Notes under the pieces: model-generated
The model's database searches: none
What the model saw: the letters and a program-made list of their open reading frames with translations, nothing else
Told to the model about the DNA's origin: nothing
Shown here: positions 42,916-52,414 of the stretch, piece by piece
Layout: each line of letters starts with the position of its first letter
Numbering within the stretch: the stretch's first letter is position 1
Position numbers and translations under genes: made by a program
Assembly (NCBI GenBank): GCA_008501635.1
Contig: QQUJ01000010.1
Location: 124,001-188,000, forward strand
Length of the DNA stretch: 64,000 nt
From: Pseudomonadota bacterium
GTDB lineage: Bacteria > Pseudomonadota > Gammaproteobacteria > QQUJ01
Reading direction: 5' to 3'

Positions 42916-43263
42916 ATGAATATTTTGATTCACCGTATTTATGATGATGATCCGCCGCAGGGATATCATGCCCTTGTGGATCGTTTGTGGCCGCGTGGCA
43001 TTTCAAAAGATAGAGCTGGCCTTGACGGTCATTGGAAGGATCTGGCTCCAAGTAACGATCTGCGTAAGTGGTTTGACCATGATCCGGAAAAATGGGGCGA
43101 ATTCAGAAAAATATATCTGAGCGAACTGAGTAAAAATAAAAAGGAGGCGAAAGAACACCTGGAAGAAGTGAGTCAGAAAAACCTTATCCTCCTCTATGGT
43201 GCGAAAGACAAAAAACATACTCACGCCCTTGTCTTGAAAGAGTACCTGGAAAAGCTGGTCTGA
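42916..43263 (+). CDS. DUF488 family protein
   Basis: 115 residues: IHRIYDDDPPQGYHALVDRLWPRGIS, then KDLAPSNDLRKWFDHDPEKWGEF and a final ILLYGAKDKKHTHALVLKEYLE, a near-complete DUF488 pattern. The function is not known, though members are common in stress and accessory contexts. GGGAAGAG lies before the ATG. It follows the second attC-like site and is AT-rich like the cassettes, so it may be a third cassette whose right-hand site I could not find. Confidence 0.88.
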   Translation: MNILIHRIYDDDPPQGYHALVDRLWPRGISKDRAGLDGHWKDLAPSNDLRKWFDHDPEKWGEFRKIYLSELSKNKKEAKEHLEEVSQKNLILLYGAKDKKHTHALVLKEYLEKLV

Positions 43264-43444
43264 GAAATACTGGGCAACAGAATCATTGAACACGGCTTGA
43301 TCAGAGGGCCCCGAAGTAATCGGAGACGGGCTATGGTTTGATGGATCCGGTTGCTGCGAAGAACCAACAAATGGGTGTATCCCCGGCTATCTCATAATCG
43401 CTTGCCAGGAAGTTCTAAATCACATTGGGAGATAGTTGTTGAAC

Positions 43445-44386
43445 ATGCAGAGCATCAACCGGCTGATTTTCCCGATGGTGGCGGCAGGACTGTCGCTGGG
43501 TTGCGGCTCAACCGGTTTCGCCACGGATCGTGACGCCGCACCCGTCGAGCAACGACAAACTCTGGTTCACAACGGGATCACACGGACCTATGTCGCGCGT
43601 ACTCCACGCGCGATGCCATCGCGCAATGTGCGGATGCCGCTCGTGCTGGTTCTGCACGGCGGCGGTGGCAATGCCTTCAATGCCGAACGAATGACGGGTT
43701 TTACGGAGCAGGCGAAAACTCGGGGCTTCATCGTTGCCTATCCCGAAGGCACAGGCCGTTTCAATGGCAAGCTGCTGACCTGGAATGCGGGGCATTGCTG
43801 CGGCTACGCGATGAAAAACCGAACGAAGGACGTCGACTTCATCGGCACACTCATTGACAAACTCATCGCGGAGTACCCGATTGATCCACGGCGGGTCTAC
43901 GTTACGGGAATGTCGAACGGGGGGATGATGGCGCACCGGCTTGGCATCGAACTCGCGCACAAACTGGCCGCGATCGCGCCGGTGGTCGCAACGGTGTTCG
44001 GCGACGAAGTCCGGCCCCGGCATCCGGTGTCAGCCATCATGATCAATGGCATGCTCGATGAGTCGGTTCCTTATCAGGGCGGTCCCTCCGGCGGGCGTTT
44101 CGCCGACGCCTGGGACGGCGTACCCGCCAGGCCGGCGCTGGAGCAGGCGGGTTTCTGGGCGAACGTCAATGGCTGCGGAAAAGAGCCGGCCAAGCTTGAT
44201 AGGGGCCGATACGTTTTGTGGCGCTACCGTTGCCCGGCTGGCAGAGCCGTCGAGATCTACCTTGTCAAGGACAATGGCCATGCCTGGCCGGGTGGGCAGA
44301 AGGGCAGCCGCAGGGGCGACGCGCCAAGTTCCGCCCTGAGCGCTACGGAGGTTATCTGGGAGTTTTTTGAGACGCATGGGAAATAG
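43445..44386 (+). CDS. Poly(3-hydroxybutyrate) depolymerase-like esterase (LpqC family)
   Basis: About 313 residues from the ATG at 43445; an in-frame TTG nine bases upstream is possible. A signal-type N-terminus ends near GFAT. The alpha/beta-hydrolase triad is visible: Ser in GMSNGG, Asp in NGMLDESVPYQGG and His in NGHAWPGG; VLHGGGGNA is the oxyanion region and WNAGHCCGYA is typical of the family. It is probably an exported esterase acting on polyesters or feruloyl-type esters. The SRPBCC gene follows by 8 bases. Confidence 0.85.
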   Translation: MQSINRLIFPMVAAGLSLGCGSTGFATDRDAAPVEQRQTLVHNGITRTYVARTPRAMPSRNVRMPLVLVLHGGGGNAFNAERMTGFTEQAKTRGFIVAYPEGTGRFNGKLLTWNAGHCCGYAMKNRTKDVDFIGTLIDKLIAEYPIDPRRVYVTGMSNGGMMAHRLGIELAHKLAAIAPVVATVFGDEVRPRHPVSAIMINGMLDESVPYQGGPSGGRFADAWDGVPARPALEQAGFWANVNGCGKEPAKLDRGRYVLWRYRCPAGRAVEIYLVKDNGHAWPGGQKGSRRGDAPSSALSATEVIWEFFETHGK

Positions 44387-44394
44387 CAGGGTGA

Positions 44395-44910
44395 ATGACC
44401 GGTCTTCCAGCAGCACGCACCCATCCGGGTGAGTCCGTCGTGATCCTCCGAGAGACTACGGATGTCCACGCCACGCCGAAGGCCATCTTTCAGTTCTTCG
44501 AGGAGATGGAAGGCCACTACCTGCAGTGGCACCCCGACCACAAACTGTTTCGGTGGGTCTCCGGCCGCGGTCTGGCCGAGGGTAATGTCTTTTACTTCGA
44601 GGAGGTCATAGCCGGAAAGCTGCTGAAGAAGAAGGTTGTCTTTACGCGCATCGAGTGCCACACACATATCGAGTTCGCGCCAACGTTCTGGTTGCTCAGG
44701 TTGTTTCTGCCGCGCCTGATCTTCCACATCGAACAGCCGTCGCCGGGCCTCTGCCGTTTTGTCGCCGAGATTCACCTGCGCATGGGACCGCTCGCGGCAA
44801 GACTCCACAAACGCGAGCTCGACGCCGTACGTGAGCATATGCGTGTCGAGGGTCTCAATCTCAAGGCTCTCGTCGAGCGCGGCGGAAAAGCGGTTGAGAG
44901 CGGGCGATAA
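44395..44910 (+). CDS. SRPBCC-family lipid/ligand-binding protein
   Basis: 171 residues with the helix-grip layout: VVILRETTDVHATPKAIF leading into HYLQWHPDHKLFRWVSG and a final helix HKRELDAVREHMRVEG. Such proteins bind hydrophobic ligands and include polyketide cyclases. No specific function is evident. The ATG is 8 bases after the esterase stop, and the next gene starts 30-50 bases on, so all three may be one transcript. Confidence 0.75.
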   Translation: MTGLPAARTHPGESVVILRETTDVHATPKAIFQFFEEMEGHYLQWHPDHKLFRWVSGRGLAEGNVFYFEEVIAGKLLKKKVVFTRIECHTHIEFAPTFWLLRLFLPRLIFHIEQPSPGLCRFVAEIHLRMGPLAARLHKRELDAVREHMRVEGLNLKALVERGGKAVESGR

Positions 44911-44961
44911 ATTCCCGCTAGTCGAACCAGAGAGCCTGCCTTGCGTATACCCGAAACCGCG

Positions 44962-45600
44962 ATGAAGGCTTACTACTCCGCGCGTGCGAGCTACTACGAT
45001 GCGGTTTACGAGAAACCCGAACGCCAGAACGATATCGCATTTCTCCGCGAGTACTTGCCCGTTCGTTTGGCGGGTCGCAACGTCGTTGAAGTTGCGTGTG
45101 GAACGGGCTACTGGTCGCAGTACATCGCGCCTGTCTGTCTATCGTACGTCGCCACGGATGGGATTGCGGAGCCTTTGGAGTTTGCACGGCAACGACCCGG
45201 GATTCTTCACGCTCAATGCAGGGTGGCCGACGCCTACGCGTTGCCCAATGGTCTGGGGCGTTTCAACGGCGCGTTTGCGGGTCTTTGGCTCTCTCATGTA
45301 CCCGTCGAACGTCGGGCGGAGTTTTTCCGTAGCCTGCATGGCTTGCTGGAACCCGGCTCCCGCGTTGTGCTGATAGACAACTCCGAAGTGCAGTGCCGCG
45401 AGTTTCCGATTGCCGAGCGCGATGAGCAGGGGAACACCTATCAACAAAGACCCCTGCGGGACGGCTCGGTGCATCGGGTCCTCAAGAATTTTCCGTCCGA
45501 AGCAGAGTTGTATGAATTGGCTTTGTCGTTTGCGGCAAAGACCTGTTGGTACAAACCCCTCGAAAACTTCTGGTTATTTGAGTACGAACTGCCGGATTGA
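44962..45600 (+). CDS. Class I SAM-dependent methyltransferase
   Basis: 212 residues from the ATG at 44962, or 219 from a TTG at 44941. The SAM motif VVEVACGTGYWSQYI is near 42-56, followed by an acidic ATDGIAEPLEFARQ post-I segment and the FNGAFAGLWLSHVP motif IV-like region. The later SRVVLIDNSEVQ is motif VI-like. Substrate unknown. It may belong to the transcript starting at the esterase. Confidence 0.85.
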   Translation: MKAYYSARASYYDAVYEKPERQNDIAFLREYLPVRLAGRNVVEVACGTGYWSQYIAPVCLSYVATDGIAEPLEFARQRPGILHAQCRVADAYALPNGLGRFNGAFAGLWLSHVPVERRAEFFRSLHGLLEPGSRVVLIDNSEVQCREFPIAERDEQGNTYQQRPLRDGSVHRVLKNFPSEAELYELALSFAAKTCWYKPLENFWLFEYELPD

Positions 45601-45777
45601 TTGGGATTTTCCAGCCGTAGCAGATGAGAGCAACAACGTTTCACCGGTTTTCACCAGTGGGGCGGCCCGCTTCAAACTTTCAGCCCTGAGGGGTTTTGAG
45701 GTTCCATTCTTGAATCGATTGCTTCATCCTGACTCCCCTTCCGATTCCTCTGAATCGCCAGCGAAGTAAAGCTAGCC

Positions 45778-46437
45778 GTGGGTCGATCCGATCTAGAGAT
45801 TCCCAACGACATCGGTTGTCTGGACACTCCGAATCTGCGCGCCCAGTTCATGTCGGGCCTCGGCTTCTACTGCGACGCCTGGCAGGTGAGCCGGCTGTTC
45901 CTGCGCGATGACAAAAGGTTGATTCGCAACTACATCATCAAGCGTTACCGACTGCCGTGCAGCATGCGCGAGATTCAGTTCTACCAGCAGGATTACATGG
46001 AACTGCGCGCCCAGTTGGGGCCGATGGTTCCCAAGGCGATGTTTCTGCAAACCCGTGTCGACGGTGAGGTGACGGTGGTGGCGGTGGCGCGCGCCGTCAC
46101 CCGCTGGTTCAACATCGCCAATCCGACCTTCGAGGACGATGTGGTGCCCCTGTTGCGTAATCTGACCAAGGCGCGGGCACAATTGCGGGACTTCGTGAGC
46201 GCGGCGCATCGGTGGTACGAGTCGTCGGAGATGAAGGTGATCGACCTGTACGGCATGGACAACCTGGTGCTCGACAACAAACAGGACATACGCTATCTCG
46301 ACAGTTTTAATGTGTTCTTCTATCCGGACACCTTCCACGCCATCGATGAAGCGAATGAGGTGCTCGAAGAGAAGATAGCGGTGTCGCGCAGGCGATTGGA
46401 GTATCTGCAGTACCTTCTGGACCAGACCAGGCCCTAG
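45778..46437 (+). CDS. Unknown protein with kinase-like segment
   Basis: 219 residues from GTG. I do not recognise it securely. The central stretch RWYESSEMKVIDLYGMDNLVLD followed by IRYLDSFNVFF resembles the D-x-x-x-x-N and D-F-x motifs of protein-kinase-like folds such as YrbL, yet the N-terminal ATP-binding glycine loop is not visible. The C-terminus is a coiled helix. It lies alone between two oppositely arranged genes. Confidence 0.55.
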   Translation: MGRSDLEIPNDIGCLDTPNLRAQFMSGLGFYCDAWQVSRLFLRDDKRLIRNYIIKRYRLPCSMREIQFYQQDYMELRAQLGPMVPKAMFLQTRVDGEVTVVAVARAVTRWFNIANPTFEDDVVPLLRNLTKARAQLRDFVSAAHRWYESSEMKVIDLYGMDNLVLDNKQDIRYLDSFNVFFYPDTFHAIDEANEVLEEKIAVSRRRLEYLQYLLDQTRP

Positions 46438-46490
46438 CAACCCGGCCGCCATCCGCGCCAGGCAGCGGCCGGCGCCCGAGCGGTTGATCC

Positions 46491-47408
46491 TCAGAGCGTG
46501 GGTGGTACGGCCCGCACGCGGCGGCGGTCGAGCAGGGTGTGAGCAATCAACGCGCCCATGACCACGCCGGCACCGAGCAGCGCGGTGGCGCTTGGCTCTT
46601 CACCCAGAAAAAGCCACACCCAAACCGGTCCGAGTATCGGCTCCAACAATCCGATCAATGCCACCTCCGCAGCAGGCGCATGGCGTGCCCCGGCCGTAAA
46701 CAGCGCCAGCCCCAATCCCAACTGCCCCGCTCCAAAAAAGATCAATAGTGAAAAATCATGGGTCGATACAGCGAGCGGCGTCGCCAATGGAAAGGCAATG
46801 GTGGCGGCGAGGAGGGTGGCGAGACAGCTGGCGGGCGTCATGCGCAGGTGGCGATGCCGGCGGATGGTAACGATGGCGATCGCCAGTGCGCTGGCAACGG
46901 TGAGTGCGATCAGGTCGCCGGCAAGCGCGCCGCGACCCGCCGATTCCGATACCATCAGCGCGATGCCGCAAAAGGCTGCGAACATCGCCAACCAACTGCT
47001 GGGCGAGGGTTTCTCCCCCAGTACCACACGACCGATACCGGCGGCGACCAGCGGTGAGATGCTGAGGATGATCAGCGTGTTGGCCACGGTCGTCAGGCTG
47101 AGAGCGATCACCAGGCCGATGGAGGCGGCGGTGAAGCAGGCGGCGACCACCAGACCGGCCCCTCCCATCTGACGAAAGACGGTGAATGTGTTGCCGCGCT
47201 CGCGCCAGACGATGTAGCCGAGCAGAAAGAGCGCGGCGAATACCGAACGCCAGAACACCGTAGTCCAGGGATCGGCGGTGTCGAGCGAACGTACGATCAG
47301 ACCGCCGCTGCTGAAGAGGAGCGCCGAAAGGGCAACCAATACCAGCCCGCGGCTGCGCAGGGCGGCTTCCAGGGCTGTAGAAACGGTAGCGTTCGACGGG
47401 GCGCTCAT
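46491..47408 (-). CDS. EamA/DMT-family transporter
   Basis: 305 residues with ten hydrophobic helices in two EamA repeats: ALLFSSGGLIVRSLDTADPWTTVFWRS and, later, AEVALIGLLEPILGPVWVWLFLGEEP, the signature end of the second repeat. It is probably an inner-membrane exporter or importer of small metabolites. Its stop is 53 bases from the convergent unknown gene. Confidence 0.88.
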   Translation of the reverse strand: MSAPSNATVSTALEAALRSRGLVLVALSALLFSSGGLIVRSLDTADPWTTVFWRSVFAALFLLGYIVWRERGNTFTVFRQMGGAGLVVAACFTAASIGLVIALSLTTVANTLIILSISPLVAAGIGRVVLGEKPSPSSWLAMFAAFCGIALMVSESAGRGALAGDLIALTVASALAIAIVTIRRHRHLRMTPASCLATLLAATIAFPLATPLAVSTHDFSLLIFFGAGQLGLGLALFTAGARHAPAAEVALIGLLEPILGPVWVWLFLGEEPSATALLGAGVVMGALIAHTLLDRRRVRAVPPTL

Positions 47409-47445
47409 AGGGAGGCGGGAATGTGCTTTCGCTCAGCTCGGGAGG

Positions 47446-47640
47446 TCAGTCGGAAAGTGACGGCGGTTCGCCTTTATCACGCATCAGTAGATACACACCC
47501 AGACCTACCAACGCGATCCACAGCACCATGGCCCAGATGCCGAGTATTTCCGATAGCCTGCCCAGGGCCAGCAGGACGATCAGCGCCAGCGCCAGGATGG
47601 CGTTGCCCGCCCAGAAGTTTTTCGACCTACTATTGTTCAC
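47446..47640 (-). CDS. Small two-helix membrane protein
   Basis: 64 residues from GTG with two hydrophobic segments (about 10-28 and 33-52) and a polar tail MRDKGEPPSLSD. There is no recognised family and no strong ribosome site. It lies upstream of the DMT transporter gene in the same direction by 37 bases, so it may be a co-transcribed accessory. Confidence 0.5.
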   Translation of the reverse strand: MNNSRSKNFWAGNAILALALIVLLALGRLSEILGIWAMVLWIALVGLGVYLLMRDKGEPPSLSD

Positions 47641-48743
47641 TTGTTGTTTCGCTGTGATGGTATAGGTTCGCCCGTTGGTGCGCGAAGCGCTGTTGTCCAG
47701 TGTGGAAAAAACAACCGTTCTGCTGAACCGTCATGCCAGTGACGATTGCGTCCCTGGCCGATATCCAACGCCTCGCGAACCGGGGAGTGGGCCGGTCCTG
47801 GCGGTGTGCCGTTTTCGAGCACCACCAAGCGTGATATCGCCGGCTGACTTTGGGTATCCGCTGGGCTGATTCTAAGGCCTGCGCCGCAATAGCGATAGCC
47901 GCGGCGCAGCGCATCGTCCCCATAGACCCTTGTGGTGCGTTGGTTGTCGATTACGACCGAACTTTCATCCTTGTCCGCGAGACTCACCGAGTAACGCCGC
48001 CCGTCCGTTCGATCGGGGAACGGGGTTGTCGGAGGTCGAAAAGCACCTGTAAAAAAAGTTGTGGTCCTGCAACCACGGAACGATCTGTTGGGAACTCGTT
48101 TGCGAATTGCTCGATGGGTTGGGTGAGTCATCGCACGGGCGATGTGCACAGATCCCGGATCGGCCGCCTACACGAACTCCGTCTAACAGCATCCCCCCGT
48201 CCCCGAGTTCCGCTCCCTGCGATCCTGTGAACAGTGCCCGTAGCGCCTGCGTGTTGAATCCGTCTCCGGTAGTGCCCGCCACACCGAAGGCAATCGGCCG
48301 CTTCGGGAGCGTGACAGTGCGCAAGCCGGCAGTGAATGGGCAACTGTTCGAAGCAGGGTCGAGCAGTTGTGTGGGTGGGTTAAAAAATATCGGACTGGAT
48401 GTAGGGGGATATCGAGCGTCGACCGCACATTTTTCTGCGCGCGTTCTTGACGGCGTAAAAATCTGTGCATTACTCAATTCACCAGAGCCAGGGGATCACT
48501 GAGCACGACCTAATCAGAGGTTCCCCAAATCGCCTTAACCACTGTGCGTCCGTCGGAGTTGGTATGAACGATGACAGCCCCGGTGTAGTGGTGTGCCTCG
48601 ATGTTCCCGCGTTCGCCCGGTGGTTCCGCTTTGCTTCTAACTCACAGCGATGTGCTGCTGGGACCACCGCGGCGGATGACGTGCAAGTCTCGCGCTCCCG
48701 TTTCGCGACCCCCTGATCACCCTTATTGCGACTGGATACCAGG
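47641..48743. other. 1.1 kb without an intact gene
   Basis: Overlapping minus-strand frames of 170 codons exist (47637-48149 and 47965-48477) but neither has a start, ribosome site or full domain. One contains RRYSVSLADKDESSVVID, similar to the repeat pattern RYAYTAVSPEDKDKYFLVVDG of the gene at 48744, so part may be decayed propeller coding in the opposite direction. No RNA or repeat was recognised. Confidence 0.35.
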
Positions 48744-50876
48744 ATGAAAAAAATCCCTTGTTCGCTAATTATGGCCGCCACGCTGTTCGTGGCGTTCTCC
48801 TCCCACGCGGCGGTAAAAATCGACGAGCAGGTCATCGGACCGGTTACTGCGGGCGGTGTTTACGCGGTCAGTCCGAGCGGCGTGCGCGTGGCCTATATCA
48901 ACACCAAGGGCAGTCGATTGGTGGTGGCTGTCGACGGGGTCGAGGGGCCGGTCATGGACGATTTGTTCACGCCCCGTGGCCAGAGCTTTTACTCCCCGCC
49001 AAGGGTCTCGCCGATGACGGCAAGCGCCGGGGGAAGGAGCAATATCGCCGCGCAACGCGGCCCGGTGATCATGAGTCCCGACGGCAAGCACTATGCCTAC
49101 GCCGGTCGTCAGGGTAATGAATACGTCGTCATTCACGACGGCAAGGAGATCGCCCGCGGGCCGCGGCCAGCGCTTGCGTTGAACTACGGACAACTGACCC
49201 TTTCACCCGGCGGCAATCATGTGCACTGGAACGAGCAGGAGAAACAGGGCGGGCGTACGCTGCAGCGGCTGGTCATGGACGGTAAGCCGGGGCCCTGGAG
49301 CGGGCATCAGGACATGCTGCCGGTCTTCAGTTCCGACGATTCCCGTTACGCCTACACCGCCGTCAGCCCTGAGGACAAAGACAAGTACTTCCTGGTGGTG
49401 GACGGCAAGGTGGCCGACTACATCGGCATGGAGCCGATGTTCACCGCCGACGGCAAGCTGCTGTTGACCATCGGGACCATCGACTACAAACGCAAATTGC
49501 AGGTTAACGGCAAGGTGGTCTCCAGCGGGCAGGGGGTCGGTAAAGTGGTGACCGCGCCGGTGGGTAACCGCTACGCCGCCATTGATCTGGCGCGGGTCGA
49601 AAACGGTAAGGGTGTCCCGATGCTCTACCTCGACGGCAGGGAGGTGCCCGGCACCGAAGGCGCCCAGCAGGTCTGGTTCAGCCCCGACGGGAAGCGTTAC
49701 GCGGTGGCCTGCGTGAACGACGTGGCGCGCTCCGCCTTCATGGTGGTCGATGGCAGGAAGGGTCAGGAGTACCAGACCCTTTCGATCAACGAGCCGTACT
49801 GGACCCCCGACTCTTCGAAGCTGATCTACACCGCCGCGAGCGGCGGCCGCAATTTTCTGATCGTCGAGAATCAGGAGTTCCCGATCACCAGCCTGATCGG
49901 CGGGCTGATGGAGTCGCCCATTGCGATGGCTGCGCAAGGTAACCGTTACGCTTTCGGGACACGCGATGGTTCGAATCGCGTGTTTTCGGTGGTCGTGGAC
50001 GGTCAGTCGGTACTGCCCCCGAACCTCTCTCCTAACGATGGCTCGCTGACATTCAGCGCGGACGGCTCGCGTTTCGTGTATGTCGTCGGACCGGTGGGGC
50101 GCAACGAGGTCACCGGACTGGTGGTGGACGGTAAGCTCAACGAGGCGCTGACGCCTCTGGAGTTTCACCAGTGGGCCAGGCCGCTGCCCTCAAAGTGGTA
50201 CCTGTTGAGCGACGACGGCAAGCACCTCGCTCAAGTGGCCGGTACCGGTGATCGCTCGACGGTGGGTTTGTATGTTGACGGCACGCTGGTGTATCCGTCG
50301 CCGCGCTCTATCGGCAGCCCCGAATTTACGCCGGACAGCCGGCACCTGTTCTGGCTGGCATCGGAAGCCGGTGACAAACCCGGGCAGTATCTCACCGTCT
50401 ACGCCGATGGAGAGCCAACGGTAAAGTTCGCGGCCAACGATTTTATGCGTACGCCGGGCTGGTGGGAGATGGGTGGCGATGGCGTACTGACATTCCTAGC
50501 GGTCGATGGCGATGTGGTGAAGCGCTACCGCATCACGCCCTCATCCGAGATGACGGTGGCCAGGCTGGTCACGGAAGCCGAGGCCAATCGCGCCAAGGCT
50601 GCGGCAGATGCACAGGCGCAGCAAAAGGCGGCGGTGGAGACCGCGGCGACGGATTCAAAGAAGGCCGCGGAAGAGGCTGCAGCCGCCAAACTGAAGGCGC
50701 AGGAGGAAGCGGCCGCGGCGGCAGCCAAGCGCCAGGCGGACTATGCGGCAGCCGTGGCCGCGAAGCAGAAGGCGCGCGCCGATGCCATGGAGGCGAAACG
50801 GCAGGCGCGGCTGCTCTACCTCGAAAACGTCAAGCGTAAAAAGCTGGGTTTACCGCCGCTTAAGGAACTCCCGTAG
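48744..50876 (+). CDS. Exported beta-propeller (WD40/TolB-like) protein with coiled tail
   Basis: 710 residues from ATG with a signal peptide ending SSHAA (about 1-25). Multiple repeats of the form x-RYA-x-x-x-x-x-x-D-K-x-x-x-x-VVDG-x-x (for example VVVDGKVADYIGMEPMFTADGK and VVDGRKGQEY) suggest a TolB/WD40-like propeller. The last 100 residues are Ala/Lys/Glu-rich (AEEAAAAKLKAQEEAAAAAA), a coiled coil like those of TolA. It may work in the periplasm, possibly near Tol-type complexes, but no tol gene is adjacent. Confidence 0.7.
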   Translation: MKKIPCSLIMAATLFVAFSSHAAVKIDEQVIGPVTAGGVYAVSPSGVRVAYINTKGSRLVVAVDGVEGPVMDDLFTPRGQSFYSPPRVSPMTASAGGRSNIAAQRGPVIMSPDGKHYAYAGRQGNEYVVIHDGKEIARGPRPALALNYGQLTLSPGGNHVHWNEQEKQGGRTLQRLVMDGKPGPWSGHQDMLPVFSSDDSRYAYTAVSPEDKDKYFLVVDGKVADYIGMEPMFTADGKLLLTIGTIDYKRKLQVNGKVVSSGQGVGKVVTAPVGNRYAAIDLARVENGKGVPMLYLDGREVPGTEGAQQVWFSPDGKRYAVACVNDVARSAFMVVDGRKGQEYQTLSINEPYWTPDSSKLIYTAASGGRNFLIVENQEFPITSLIGGLMESPIAMAAQGNRYAFGTRDGSNRVFSVVVDGQSVLPPNLSPNDGSLTFSADGSRFVYVVGPVGRNEVTGLVVDGKLNEALTPLEFHQWARPLPSKWYLLSDDGKHLAQVAGTGDRSTVGLYVDGTLVYPSPRSIGSPEFTPDSRHLFWLASEAGDKPGQYLTVYADGEPTVKFAANDFMRTPGWWEMGGDGVLTFLAVDGDVVKRYRITPSSEMTVARLVTEAEANRAKAAADAQAQQKAAVETAATDSKKAAEEAAAAKLKAQEEAAAAAAKRQADYAAAVAAKQKARADAMEAKRQARLLYLENVKRKKLGLPPLKELP

Positions 50877-51006
50877 CAGTGGCGGTGGAGTTGCTGCGGC
50901 CTACCGCATTTCGGGCGGGCCGCCGTTCCGTGTCCGTTGGGAGGGTTGCGGCGATCCGGGCAACGGAGTGATTGTAGTCGCCCTTTTCGGCGGCACCTAC
51001 GCGGTG

Positions 51007-51663
51007 TCAGCGCAAGGAGCGGGGGCGAGCGAGGTGATCACATCCACCCGGTGCGGTGGCCACGTTGCGGTGGTGGGCGTAGCCGCTGCCGTCCCAGCGC
51101 CAGATCCCATCGCACCAACCCATGCCGCCGAAGCGCAGATCAGGGAAACCCGCGTTGCGCTCGTCGAGCACGGTATAGGCAGCGGCCGGGAATCCCAGGT
51201 GCATGCGCCAGGTCTGATCGGTTGCCGACTTGATGAACAGCCAGATCGAGCTGCCGGTGCCACCCGACAGGTAGGCATTGCCGCCGAGGAGAAAGATCTC
51301 ATCCTGTCCGTCGCCGTTGAGGTCTTGGCGCGAAGCCTTGATGGTGACCGGTCCCGCTGCTTCGACGTCGGGGACCAGCAGATACCTGCCGTCAGCGCTG
51401 ATTGCCAGGCCCATCTGGGCGTAGATCGCTTGCTGGTCTTGCGCCGGCAACGCTTCGGTCAACGAGTGAAAAAGGAGCCGCCAACCCTCATCGGCGCGCA
51501 AGGCGCCGGCACCGACGAGATATATCGCCAATGCCATGCCGAAGAGCAAGAGCCATTTCAATGATTCTTTGACACGGTTTGACGGTGCGGTCACCGGATT
51601 GGTCAAGCGGGGTGGAATACACGCTCGACCCACTTGCCGGGCAGACCGCTCATCTGGCTTCAT
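51007..51663 (-). CDS. Exported or anchored protein of unknown function
   Basis: 218 residues with an N-terminal basic lead and one hydrophobic segment (about 36-54), followed by a soluble domain including RQDLNGDGQDEIFLLGGNAYLSGG, which resembles a calcium-type DxNGDGxxE loop as in FG-GAP/VCBS repeats. Only one such unit is seen. The start (ATG) has no clear ribosome site, and a GTG at residue 24 is possible. No operon partner. Confidence 0.5.
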   Translation of the reverse strand: MKPDERSARQVGRACIPPRLTNPVTAPSNRVKESLKWLLLFGMALAIYLVGAGALRADEGWRLLFHSLTEALPAQDQQAIYAQMGLAISADGRYLLVPDVEAAGPVTIKASRQDLNGDGQDEIFLLGGNAYLSGGTGSSIWLFIKSATDQTWRMHLGFPAAAYTVLDERNAGFPDLRFGGMGWCDGIWRWDGSGYAHHRNVATAPGGCDHLARPRSLR

Positions 51664-51834
51664 CGAGGATCAGCGGGGCGGCGTCGCGCCGCGCTGCTCG
51701 GCAGTGCTGGCTGCAACTGTAATGAGGCGGCCGAACAAAAACCGTAGCGACCGTAGTGTGGACGAGACGAGTGTGAAAAGTTTTCCCATGGATAGCGCCC
51801 GGATGTGCGGAAATCATAGCGGCTATCGGTGGAT

Positions 51835-52308
51835 TTACTCGAAGGCGACTTCGACGTAGAAGTCACCGTATTCGGTGGTGAAGGGTACCAGAATTGCGGG
51901 TCCCTTGGCCTTGTGGGTAACGCTGTGGTTCTTGCCGGCGATCATGCCGGGGATGGCCAGATCGAAATCGTAGCCTTTGTTGGCGAGTTCGCTCTTGGCG
52001 CCGCCGCAGACCATGTTGGTGATCTCGCCCACCAGATCGACAACGGACTCGTCAATGGCGGCCGGTGCTTCACCGAGCATGCGCCGGTTGATTTCCAGCA
52101 CCACTGATTCGGTAAAGGTGATAGCCAAAGAGCCCTTGGCCTTTTCACTGGTCATGCCGATCAGGCCTGTGACGTCGCCTCTGGCGACCTGGCCTTTCTT
52201 CAGAAGCGGTTTGCCGGCTTTGGCCTCCAGCTTCGCCATCGTGGCAAGCACGTTGACGATGGACTTCAGGAACGGATTGATAAACTCGACATTCACAGCG
52301 GGCTCCAT
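51835..52308 (-). CDS. cheX: CheX-type chemotaxis phosphatase
   Basis: 157 residues of the CheC/CheX/FliY fold. The start INPFLKSIVNVLATM and the phosphatase motif E-I-T-N in VGEITNMVCGGAK are visible, with NHSVTHKAKGPAILVPF at the end. CheX speeds loss of phosphate from CheY or other response regulators. It stands alone with no che genes adjacent. AAGAAGGT precedes the ATG. A 12-base unit TTATTTGGGGGC is tandemly repeated (52315-52338) just upstream. Confidence 0.85.
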   Translation of the reverse strand: MEPAVNVEFINPFLKSIVNVLATMAKLEAKAGKPLLKKGQVARGDVTGLIGMTSEKAKGSLAITFTESVVLEINRRMLGEAPAAIDESVVDLVGEITNMVCGGAKSELANKGYDFDLAIPGMIAGKNHSVTHKAKGPAILVPFTTEYGDFYVEVAFE

Positions 52309-52314
52309 ACCTTC

Positions 52315-52338
52315 TTATTTGGGGGCTTATTTGGGGGT
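52315..52338. repeat. Tandem 12-base repeat before cheX
   Basis: Two head-to-tail copies of TTATTTGGGGG(C/T) directly upstream of the cheX ribosome site on the minus strand. Could affect the leader of cheX; slippage is possible. Confidence 0.7.
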
Positions 52339-52414
52339 TTCTCGCGTCGTTGCGCAACCACACTATAAAGGGAGTTATCGGTCACGCGCCAGAATCGTGT
52401 AGCGGCAAAGGCGG

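Noticed and set aside
43264-43435. Expected third attC after DUF488
   Set aside because: No core pair or paired arms found.
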